In this document: piece by piece, positions 24,986-35,215 of the stretch
Layout: each line of letters starts with the position of its first letter
Numbering within the stretch: the stretch's first letter is position 1
Assembly (NCBI GenBank): GCA_035772735.1
Contig: JASDFA010000002.1
Coordinates: forward strand, 41,188,501 to 41,252,500
Origin: Datura wrightii
Lineage: Eukaryota > Streptophyta > Magnoliopsida > Solanales > Solanaceae
Direction of reading: 5' to 3'
Length of the DNA: 64,000 nucleotides
Notes under the pieces: model-generated
Seen by the model: only the letters and a program-made list of their open reading frames with translations
Databases searched by the model: none
What the model was told of the DNA's origin: nothing
Position numbers and translations under genes: made by a program

Positions 24986-25773
24986 ATGTCTTTTTCCAAC
25001 GGCAATAGCCATACCTCTAACTATATCCGGTTCGTGATGGACCAGTGCCAATTTCGGCATAATGAACAGGCCGCCAAAGGTCTGATACACGAGCGAGGTT
25101 TCATCATGCAGGACATGGAAAAGAAGGTGCCTGTATTTTATGCCCACCTACAGGAGTTAGGATGAGGTCCGCTTGTAAAGAAGAGTTATTAGGTTAATGA
25201 GATATAGGTGAGGAAGTTCTATGCAAATTTCCCTACTATGGTCTGGAACCACTCGGAGTCGGTTGCCTATATCCATGGGAGGTAGATTATTTTGACTTCT
25301 ACTGCCATCAACAAGGTTTTAGGCCTACCAAACCCTTCGGAGGATGAGTTGAGGGCCCAAAATATGAATGGGAATGGGTAGTGGCTGGCGGACACCCTAG
25401 TGGTGGAGGAGCACAAGGCCTCGACAAATTTTTTCATTACCCAAACTAGCATTTAGGGTACTCACTTTATGGTGGAGGCCAGGAGGTGGAGAACTTTGTT
25501 TTGGAGGATCTACCTATCCACCAATGTCACCAACGTGACTTATGCCCGCGCACTGGTGGTGGCCTACATTTTGAGCGGGGTGCAGGTGGATGTAAGGTCG
25601 CAGATCCCTCCAAGACCATCAGTGGCCTGCCTTTCCCCTCTCTCATTACCCTACTGTGCAAATGGGCCAAGGTTCACCGGGAGGCCAAGGATGTTATGGT
25701 GGCATGTGACGTGCCTTTCGGTTCCTTAAGGGTGATAGTTTGTCTTAAGAGACAGCTAGATAGTTTTGAATGA
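24986..25773 (+). pseudogene. Relic of a plant Transposase_32-like (putative plant transposon protein) domain
   Basis: Reading from the ATG at 24986, the relic has HERGFIMQDMEKKVPVFYAH near 25090, then VRKFYANFPTMVWN near 25210, a block ending INKVLGLPNPSEDEL near 25310, and EARRWRTLFWRIYLSTNVTN followed by YARALVVAYILSG to about 25580. A one-base shift near 25590 moves the frame to GLPFPSLITLLCKWAKV and VMVACDVPFGS. The order (FYAN block, INxVLGLP block, W-F block, ALLVYxI-like block) is what I remember for the Transposase_32 family, common around plant retroelements. At least five in-frame stops occur. Its function is unknown even for intact members, and family membership should be confirmed by profile search. 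Confidence 0.6.
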
Positions 25774-25800
25774 AGTACTACATATATTGTGCATTATTGA
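25741..25800 (+). repeat. 60-bp direct repeat, copy 1
   Basis: It matches 27440-27499 at 53 of 60 positions by direct comparison. It overlaps the end of the Transposase_32-like relic. Confidence 0.9.
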
Positions 25801-27439
25801 ATCAATTTTGTTAGTTTATAAAGGAGTAATAAGAAGATGTATATGATCCATACTGGTTGTTGTGTTTAAAAATTCATTTGGCATATTGGCATTCTTTATC
25901 AAAGACTCTGAAATACACACTTGGTTGATAAGTCTTCTCTTTTGATGCATGGTGTAACATTTGCATGTAAGGTGCCTGAAAGAAATGACTATAGGATAAA
26001 GCATTGTAACCTAACTTCTTGAACCACTTAATTGACAAAACTGCAGCATATATTTGTCAAAAGATATTTTATGCTTCTAACTGAAATATGTCTAATCAAT
26101 ACATAAAATAAAAAAGTGTCCTGGAAGAGCTTTCATCCTGGAATAAATTGTACTAGAGGTATAAGACTAGTATTTTGTATGAACTAAGTTCCATTTTGAT
26201 ATTTTCCTTTTGAGTGGTTTGTAGGCTTATAATGCTTAACCATATCCTCGTAAAAGAGTAAAATGATCATCACAGTAATTATCATAAGCATTTTTGAGTT
26301 GAATTCCACATAGAGCAAACAATTATATGGGGTAGTTAAGTCCTAAGTTGCTCAATCTTGGGTGTGGATAATTTTTTGAAATTCTTTTCAAAATCACCAT
26401 TCTTTAGTTTACTTCATTTATCATTGTCTTCTCTTTAGATATTTATCTTTTGTGTGATGGTCACTGGTATATTGGTATGTCATTTTTCACTCCAGATAAG
26501 CTTTACTTTTTTTGGATATCCTAGTATATTGGACATTATTGTCATCTTGTACAGCTTTCACAAGCTCTTTTTGATAAATTACAAAATTCACAGTCTTTAA
26601 ATATTTTCAATAAAGAATTCACCTTTTTCAATCTTAATGTGATATTTTCTTGAAAAATCTACTTTCAAACAACTATATTAATACTTTCTTTCACTGCTCT
26701 TAATATAATAAACAAAAACCTTTAAGATGATATCTTAAGCCCCGTGCCAATCAAATGGTTCATACATTATAGAATGGAAGGAGTTTCCCTTTTAGATCTA
26801 TTTGGTGTTTCTACTAATTAAGTGGAAGACAATTGATAAGGAGAGAGGCATGCACATAGGAAATATTTCGTTTAGTCTCTCGTTCATGAAATGTCTATAT
26901 AGGCTCCTGCATTAGCATTTCTTCTGGTGATGTTGCAATATTGGGCAGCCAATCAATTAAATCCATCATTTGTTTCTAGATATTTGATTTTCTAGAACAT
27001 GTGATCTCTGGCATCTTTGTTGCTTTAAGAATTGTTTCATGAAATATTTGGCACTTCAGAAGACTCCATCTTTATTCAGTAATATAAACAATGAATATGA
27101 AATGTGAATCTTTTGATAGATACTATCACAAATAGTTCATGTCACCGAGCACGACTTGTTCTGGATTGTGGTGTAGTAGTAATTGTTGATCACTAGATAG
27201 TCGCAGAGTGGGGTTCTCAACTCTTGAATGTTCATTTGTGAGACTTTTCAAAATGAAAAAATAGTGTAGTTTATAACCTGCTAAAGGTGAGAATAGACAT
27301 GTAAACAACTTGTGATGGGAAGAGGGGTGGGCTCTAATCGAGTTTTAAACCGTGTCTTAGACTGGGCTTTGAGATTTCATGGTTATCAAGCTTGTAATTA
27401 GTATATCAAGACTAAATCTTCATAATGAGTGTTAATATT
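25801..27439. other. AT-rich stretch without recognisable features
   Basis: About 1.6 kb between the two copies of the 60-bp repeat. Short open frames at 25816-26004 and 27126-27308 on the minus strand resemble nothing I know. It could be part of an older element or of a tandemly duplicated segment. Confidence 0.4.
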
Positions 27440-27499
27440 TGTCTTAAGAGATAGCTTGATATTTTTGAATGAAGTATCATATATATTGTGAATTATTGA
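27440..27499 (+). repeat. 60-bp direct repeat, copy 2, cut by element B
   Basis: It is the second copy of 25741-25800 and ends exactly where the LTR of element B begins, so B probably split it. The last five bases, ATTGA, would be B's left target duplication. Confidence 0.85.
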
Positions 27500-29739
27500 T
27501 GTAACATCCCAAAAGTTCCTTAGACCAAACCCAGACTTGGAATGGAAAACTAGAAAAAGGAACTAGAAAATTTTTGCCCTAGGACGACTCAACCAATGAG
27601 TCGTTGTTAGTGACAACGACCCTTTGTCTGAGTCATTGTCAGCCCTGCAGTTCTCAATCCTCAAATTCAACATGTGGTACAATGACCCATCGTTGTGTTG
27701 CCCATCCTGTCAATCCCAGAATGTGATCAAAACCTTCTCTCAAAAGATGATCCATCTAATGAGTTATTATTGGCTTAAAATATTCGTCATAGAAAGCCGC
27801 TAGAAGGATTCCAGTAAGGGTAGAAAACTCTCCTAGTAATAACGAGTGAAACCAATGACTCATTGTTTCACCTAACGAGTCATTATTTTTGGTCAAGTAC
27901 TGAAGTCATTAAGAATTTACAGTAGTGATGACGAATAGTGAAAATGACCCGTTGTGTCAACCAATGAGTTGTTGTGTTGTCCGTTGGGAAAAGATCAAAA
28001 GTTGCTCGAAATTCTTCTCATGACTATGATTGGATACAAAGACTCATAGTTACCTTCAATGAGTCATCCTATCTATTTGTTGGTAGAGTCCAGAAACTAA
28101 ATTTTCAAGGCCCAAGACCAACGACTAGTCCCAACGAGTTGTGGTCACAATCAATGACTCATTGTGTGACCTGTTGGATCCTGACGGGAAGTTTTTCAAA
28201 CTTTCTTCTAACGGAATTTTTGTAACTTTTTGCTATTTTAATTCCTAAACTATCTTGTTGTAAAAAATATCCAGGCGTTAAAGGGAGTTAGTTGATATTC
28301 CTGCCTCATTCTTCCTTCACCCTCTCAGAAGTTCACCGTAAGAACTCAGTCAGGCAATTCAAGGCAAGACTGAGGGTTTCAATTTTCTTCTCAAAGTCTC
28401 AAGTATCTTCTCTGGGAGTTCTTCTTCGGTTATGTGGAAATTCGATAAGGGAATTCTTTCATCCTTGTGTTCCAAAGCTATCCTCAGAAACCCTTTTCTA
28501 TACTAGCCCCGTAAGAATTATAAACTAGGGCTTTTCAGATGAATTATGAATGCTCTTAAATTCCGATTTTTTTAGTTAGTTTTATTACCCTAGAATATGA
28601 TTTTTATGATTTTGTGTAATTTCATAGTATGGTTTCTATCCCTAGCTTTAATATGATTTTTTGGTTGATCCTTACATGACTTGAAAGCTGGTCTAAAATG
28701 CTATGTTTTCCATGGAATATTATCTAAGAATGATCCTTGGCATATATGTTCAACTTGAGGTTAGCATATTTAGATTATGAATATAATTATCCTTCCCTAG
28801 GAATGTCAACTGATCAGTTTGACTCTTTGTCAGTCTTTTGAGAAACTCAGTAGTATCACTTTATCAGCTTGTTAGTCGTTCTTTAAACTGTTACGACACT
28901 TTGAGATGAAGAAGCTCTGACAAGTCTTAGAACATAGTTTCTTTCAGGTCCTTAGACTCTCAAAACACTTCAGATAAGTAGTTCTCACATAGTCCCAAGA
29001 CATCAGTTTTGAGCTATCATCCAATTAGATATAACTAGGTTTCTAGTGGGAGTAGTACTTATCACCGAGCGGCCCAGAGTTTACAGCGCCCAAGTTCCCA
29101 GAACTAAGTTTTCATCATAGGTTATTAGTCTGAATTGTCCTAGACAGTGATCACTCAGTTCAGCCACTATAGCCTAGCAAGGTACGATTGGCTTTCTCCG
29201 ATGGGATGTATACATCGAACTCTACATTTAGCTCATATGGTTACATGTCAATTATAGTCTCTCCCACCGTACAGTTTAGTCCAGTATAGTCATGATTCTC
29301 ATTCCATTCCAGATCTTTAGATTTTGGTCTATCTTTTCTATATTACAGCTCAGCTTACTATTACTCAATTTATGCATGTCTTAATTCCTTCTCGCATACT
29401 TAATACATTCAAAGTATTGATCGCATATTTCTATGTGCTATATCGTTTTATGATATAGGCTCAGATATGCAGCCTCTGCACCGCAATTACTTCTTTGTCA
29501 GCAATTCCCCAATAGCTTGAGTGGTGAGTCTTCATCTGCCAAGGGCTAGAGTTCCATTTCCAATTTATTTCTATTGTTTAGTTTCAGACATTAGAGTTAG
29601 CTGGGGGTTTGTCTCAGTGACTCATCAGTTCATTTTAGAATTCTTTCAGAAAGTATTTATAGATTCAGCTTGGGTTTTAAGAGTTTATTCAGATTTTGTT
29701 ATTATTCAGTATTTGTTTATTTCTTTAGTCATCTTCCGC

Positions 29740-29814
<75 letters not shown>

Positions 29815-29921
29815 TCAGTAGATTTGTCTTAGAATAATTATGCTTTACCATGGGTTTTCTTGGGGTCACTTGTGATCCTAAGTACCATGTCACATCCAGG
29901 GTGTAAACTCAGATCATGACA
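27500..29921 (+). repeat. 5' LTR of chromovirus B
   Basis: It starts TGTAACATCCC and ends GATCATGACA. A motif array of the CCAATGAGTCGTTG type covers about 27585-28180. The block GGGAGTAGTACTTATCACCG lies near 29048, hairpin 1 at 29402-29418, hairpin 2 at 29438-29458 and donor-like GTGAGT at 29524-29529. It holds a pure TTA microsatellite. Open frames at 27974-28528 and 29521-29832 are spurious; the latter is a poly-Ile readthrough of the microsatellite. Confidence 0.85.
29741..29814. repeat. TTA microsatellite, about 25 units
   Basis: An uninterrupted TTA/ATT repeat of about 74 bp inside the LTR of B. The other LTRs in this window lack it, so it expanded after the families split or after insertion. 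Confidence 0.95.
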
Positions 29922-29925
29922 AACT

Positions 29926-29937
29926 TGATATCATAGC
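29926..29937 (+). promoter_or_regulatory. tRNA-iMet primer-binding site of B
   Basis: TGATATCATAGC, four bases after the LTR, matches TGGTATCAGAGC at 10 of 12 positions. Confidence 0.8.
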
Positions 29938-30138
29938 ATCAAGTTTAGAGTGTCCTTGGATATCTGAAAGCCACGTCAAGTAGAGTTTTTTTCATAGGTG
30001 TGAAGCGCACCACACTTATAAGGGGGAGTCTACAAGGCATTTTTAGGAAAATTCCCTTTCTTGAATAATCTTATCGTGCGTAGAGTGTTGTTCTCTAAAA
30101 AGTCTTCTTAACTCGTGTTCTACCCTTTTTAGCTAACT

Positions 30139-31320
30139 ATTCCTCCCAAAAGATAAAACGGAAGGAGGACCGAAAATGCTAACCAGCCAGCCCTACCAGC
30201 TCCAACCACCCTCAGGATGATTAGGTGTTGCATGCAGATTTTCGGGCTACTATTCAAATTCTTGCTCAAGCAATGACCAACCAGGTTAACCAGCAGGTCA
30301 TTGTGCCAATAAATACTAATAGGTTTGTAGCTACTACCAAAGTCGTGAATTTTACTCGGATGAATCCCCCAGCATTTCATGTGTCAAAAGTAGATGAGGA
30401 CCCACATGAATCCATTGAAGAGATTTGGAACATCACCTAAATCATGGATGTCACCCTGGTTGAAAGTGCAGATTTGGCTGCTTATCAGTTGAAGTGGGTG
30501 GCTCGGATTTGGTATAAGTAGTAGAAGGAGGGAAGACAGATTGGTGCAGACCTAGTGGAATGGGATGAGTTTGTGGCTGCATTCCTAGATAGGTTATTTA
30601 GCTAGGAGTTAAGGGAAGCTAAGGTTGTTGAGTTTATGAACTTGAGGCAAAACGACATAACAATATAGGAGTACGCATTAAAGTTCACTCAACTGTCAAG
30701 GTATGCTCCAGAAATGGTTGCTGAGTCGAGGGCTTGCATGCTCAAGTTCATGAATAGAGTCTTAGACCTGGTGGTCGAGGAGTGCAGAATTATTATGCTT
30801 ATCAAAGACATAGACATCTCTCAGTCTCATAATCCATGCACAGTAGATAGAGGTGGAGAAACTAAAGAAGATAGAAAGGGAAAGTAAGCGGGCGAGGACA
30901 GGTAGTTCTGAGTATTCATAATAGAGTCCAATTGGTGGTAATTGCCCCCAACAGCAATAACAGAGTCCTCCAGCACCTTTTTCAGCTGATGCCCTATCTC
31001 CCGGGTCCCATGAGGATAGGAGAGGTGGGACATCAGGCTCCCAATCACAGAGCCATGTCTCCAGCAGTTGCACCTTTCCATCATGTCCTAAGTGTGGCAA
31101 GAACCATTTGAAGGAGTGCTATCTAGGCAAGGATGGTGCTTTTGGGTGTGGACAGCTGGGTCACAGATTGAGGGATTGCTAGTCAGAGGATGGGGGAGGG
31201 CCTGGTCCATCACATTAGCAGCTCCGCTAAGTCATCCAGCTCAGTATGGTACTACTTCAGGTACAAGTGGCAGTCAGCGCCAAAACCTTTTCTATGCTTT
31301 ACCCTCCTATCAAGACTAGG
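30139..31320 (+). pseudogene. gag of chromovirus B
   Basis: The expected start codon reads ATT at 30139 (followed by CCTCCC, as after the ATG of element C), so the start is probably lost. Gag blocks follow in usual order: DFRATIQILAQAMTNQVNQQ near 30234, FTRMNPPAFHVSKVDEDPHE near 30351, LAAYQLKWVARIW near 30477, EWDEFVAAFLDRLF-like near 30560, EYALKFTQLSRYAPEM near 30671, and a knuckle-like CPKCGKNHLKECYLG near 31084. Several stops interrupt it. Unlike A, the segment before EYALKF is still present, so B shows what A has lost. Confidence 0.8.
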
Positions 31321-31598
31321 AGCACTCACCTGACATAGTTACTAATATGTTACGTCTCTTTCAGATAGATGTGTATGCTTTACTAGATCTAGGAGCCACA
31401 CTTTCCTACATGACTCCTTACACTGTTGTACAGTTTGATATAAGTACAGAAATCCTCTTAGATCCATTTTTGGTCACCACTCCAATTGGTGAGTCAGTTA
31501 GAGCTAGCCAGCTGTATAGGGATTATCCGGTTATAGTGTTTCATAAAATCACCTTAGTTGATCTAATAGAGTTAGATATGGTCGATTTCAACCTTATT
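31321..31598 (+). pseudogene. Protease of chromovirus B, first part
   Basis: The frame shows VYALLDLGATLSYMTPYTVV near 31370 (active-site triplet D-L-G, as in A) and VDLIELDMVDFNLI up to 31598. It is cut there by element C; the next codons resume at 40878 with LGMDW. Confidence 0.85.
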
Positions 31599-33779
31599 TG
31601 TAACTCCTTGAACCTCAAAATAGCTTTTTGAAGGAAAAATAACTAAAATTACAAGTCTGGTACAGGGATGACGGTGGGGCTGATGGCCCATCATGTCCTT
31701 GACGGTGCAAGTGACAATCCTCAGACAGACGACGGATTGTCACTGGTGATGTCCAAGTTTGACAACGTGGCTGACGACCTATCAAAGTCCTGATGGTGAT
31801 GGTGATGGCCGTCAGACCATTAATGGACTGTCGTTTGAACTGTCATTGGGTGTTTTTAGGATCAAGGCTTGACAGTGGACCTAACAAACAGTCGAAGGAG
31901 TGAAGACCCATCACTTATACTGTTAGAGGGAGGTTTTGGCTTGGCCTTACTGTTTAACAGTGATAGTGGTATTGATGGACCGTCGGGCGTGTGATGGCCC
32001 GTCATCCATACTGACAGATCACCCAATCATTCAGTTTCTGTTCGATTCTTAGGGGAAATTTTGTAACCTCCTAAGCTTTTAACTCCTATACTACATCATT
32101 TTGGCTTCCTAATGATTGTTTTAGAGGGTTTAACCTAGCCTAAGTCATTATACCCTCATTCCTACATTGAATTTAAAATTCCTCTTCTAAGAACATCAAG
32201 GGTTCTTCATCAATGTCACTCTCATCTTCTCAAATTTTCTCTTTGGTCTCAATCTAAAGCTAGAATTCAGTAAACCTAGGGATGTGGGATTGTTAATGAA
32301 GGGTTTCTTCCACCCTCATGTCCTTTCTTAACTTAAACTTATGATCACCTATCCCCCATGCCCAAACCTAAAAGTTCTAGGGATTATGTTGGGAATTGTT
32401 GAATTCCTCTATGATTCTATTATCGATATGACTAATTTGATGAAATCATTGATTCCATGATTAGGATTTCATGTTCCCTTCAAGTTTTCATGAAAATTAT
32501 GGTCCTCTATATTACAAGCATAATTATAAATTTCTAGGGCTAAATTCCTTTTTATTAAATTCTATGATCCTCTTATATTTTCAATTCTCTCAAGCCCTAA
32601 TATATGTTTTATGATGTATGATACATGATTTCCTACAAGAATCCTTCATAGATCTATGAACTTCAAGTATGAGGATTTTCTCAAGTATGCATGACTTTAA
32701 TAATTATCAAGTCTATGGTTAAGGCCGACTCATAGGCCCTTATTTCATGTCTAGTTCACATATTATAAGCATGTTCACAATTATTATGATTTAAACTAGC
32801 CCAAGAACTTCATGTATGATTCACAATACTCATTTATGAGTCATGTGCATATTTTTAGGAGTAGTATCTATTACCGAGTAGGTTCGAGATTCAGGGAAAC
32901 CTCGAGTGTCAGAACTGCATGCCAATGTAGGTTGATATTCATGTTAACCCTACAGGGTCTCTTTAATGATCATGCCATGTTACTATTATTTGCCCTGGAA
33001 AGACTTAGGGTGGCTCTGCCCACTTGAGCAAGATAGTTGGGGCATCATGTAAGCTCTATCATGATGGTATCAGTTATGATGAGTCCTCCTATTGTTCCTT
33101 ATGTTTTATGCATGATTATGATTTTGATACTTTGGCTCAGGTTATGTTTTTATAAAGGTTTCTCTTATGACTACGAGTACGACAAGATTATAAATAGTTT
33201 TGAAAACCTTGAGCCCTAATGTTTCAACTATGATTATTACTTCACGTTTTTCTTGAAATGTCCTACTCTCATGAACTCTTATGTATTTTAATTGTCCTCT
33301 TTAATCACCTTCATACTCAGTATATTTCAAGTACTGACCGCATACTCTATGATGTATCATTTCATGATACAGGTCCAAGCGATCAGACTCAGCCCCGTCA
33401 TTAGTCTTGCTCCCACCTCAGACTGCATTAGTCCAGTCTTGGTGAGTCCTCATCTATCGAGGACATTCTCTCAGTTTATGTGTTGTATGTTATTTCAATT
33501 TTAGACCTTAGTGATCTAGTTAAGGGTGTTGTCCCATCAGCTCATCAGATGTTCTAAAGACTTTTCATATGATATGTAGATGTTTCAGCTCTTGTCAAGT
33601 GTTAACTCTATTTATGTAACATTGAGATACTTTAGACTTTCGCTTATCCATGCTTTTAATTTAATTCCCGCTTGTCTATGTTTTTAAGTCATGTTATGTA
33701 TGTGCCATAGGTTAGCTTGGAGCTATTCATGGTTCTAGGTCCCGTTTCTCGATTTGGGGTCCTAGCTTGGGTCGTGACA
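31599..33779 (+). repeat. 5' LTR of chromovirus C
   Basis: It starts TGTAACTCC and ends GTCGTGACA. A motif array of the GACGGNCCGTC and TGATGGCCCATCA type covers about 31665-32020. Hairpin 1 is at 33318-33336, hairpin 2 at 33353-33371 (perfect 8-bp stem), donor-like GTGAGT at 33442-33447. Open frames at 32812-33504 are spurious. Confidence 0.9.
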
Positions 33780-33783
33780 AACT

Positions 33784-33795
33784 TGGTATCAAAGC
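33784..33795 (+). promoter_or_regulatory. tRNA-iMet primer-binding site of C
   Basis: TGGTATCAAAGC matches TGGTATCAGAGC at 11 of 12 positions, four bases after the LTR. Confidence 0.9.
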
Positions 33796-33995
33796 ATTAG
33801 GTTTCAAAGTATCCTAGGGTGTATAAAAGCCACGTTAAGTAGAGTCTTTTTCATGGGTATGAAGTGCGCCACACTTATGATGAAGAGGCTACAAGACATT
33901 TTAGAGAACTTCCCTTCTTTCATGATTCTATCTTATGCTATGAGTTCAACTTTCTCTCTATTCCTCTAACTCTATATTTATGCGTTTACAGAATC

Positions 33996-35215
33996 ATGCC
34001 TCCTCACCAATTTAATAGTAGAAGAAATGGCAACGGAAATGGCCATAACAATGGAAATGGAGATGGGCATCAGTAGGCCGCACTAGCTTTAGCGGATCCC
34101 TTGCCTGGTAGGTTACCCTTGCCGAGTTTAGAGCCTCCTTGTAGTTGTTGGCACAGTCCATGATCGCTCAAGTCAACCAGTAGACGATGGCTCATACTCC
34201 CCAGAATGGGGACGCGATAATGGCAAGAGTGCAAGATTTCATTAGGATGAACCCATCTGGGTTTCATGGGTTGAAGATGGATGAGGAACCGTATGAGTTC
34301 CTTGAGGAGGTGCAAAATATCACCCATATTATGGGGATGAGGGAAGAGGAGAGCACAAACTTAGCCTCCTATCAGCTGAAGGGGGTTTCTCACATATGGT
34401 TCCGTCAGTGGAAGGATATCAGGGGAGTTGGTGTAGTTCCTGTGGGTTGGGATGAGTTTATGACAGTTTTCTTTGAAAGGTTCTTCCTTAGGGAGTTGAG
34501 GAAGGAAAAGGTGGAAGAGTTGATCAACTTGAGGTAGAACAGTATGACTATCCAAGAGTATGCTTTGGAGTTTACCTGGTTGTTCAAGTATGCATCGGAG
34601 ATGGTAGCCGATCAGAGAGCCCCTATGAGTAGGTTTGTGGAGGACTTTTTCTCAAGGAGTGCAGGACCTCTATGTTGCACAATGACATAGACTTCTCATG
34701 ATTCGTCATATATGCCCAGCAGATAGAGGCGGAGTAGGTGAAAGAAATGGAGAGAGAGGCCAAGAGGGCCAGAACAGGCAGCTTTGGGTTTTTTCAGCAG
34801 GTCCAGTGGAAGACATCGTCTCCAGCCCCACTAGAGGTCATTGGCCCTAGCATCTCATCAACCAGTGTTCCATATAGACCTCAGGGTGATCAGAGGAGCG
34901 GGTGTCAGTTCTAGGGGATAAAGGACCATGTTGGTAGAGGCACTTTCCTAGTTTGCTAGAAATGTGGTAAGAACCACATAGTTGGATCAGATGTTTGCTT
35001 CGGGTATGGAAGCTCGGGAACATGCATAGGGAGTATCCTTTGGCTAGGCAGGGTGACAGCAGAGGTCGTGCCCAGGCCACCAGTTCAGCAGCAGCTCCAA
35101 TAGCACGTCCTTTCAGCAAGGAGCTTCTACTAATGCAACTAGCGGTCAGTGTCAGAATAGATTTTATGCCCTCTCATCTCATCGGAAGAAAGTGACTTCA
35201 CCCTATTTGGTTATT
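33996..35215 (+). pseudogene. gag of chromovirus C
   Basis: The ATG at 33996 (MPPHQFNSRRNGNGNG) is preceded by TTTACAG, a splice-acceptor-like sequence. Gag blocks are FIRMNPSGFHGLKMDEEPYE near 34236, ASYQLKGVSHIWFRQWKDI near 34366, EFMTVFFERFFLRELRKEKV near 34453 and EYALEFTWLFKYASEM near 34556. A decayed zinc knuckle with CGKNHIVGS lies near 34963. Early stops (after GDGHQ at 34074 and at 34535) prevent full translation. Confidence 0.85.

Noticed and set aside
25801..27439. Possible Copia pol fragment
   Set aside because: Some words looked familiar, but no RT, integrase or protease motif could be read on either strand.
29521..29832. Open frame ending in a long Ile run
   Set aside because: It is produced by the TTA microsatellite inside the LTR of B.
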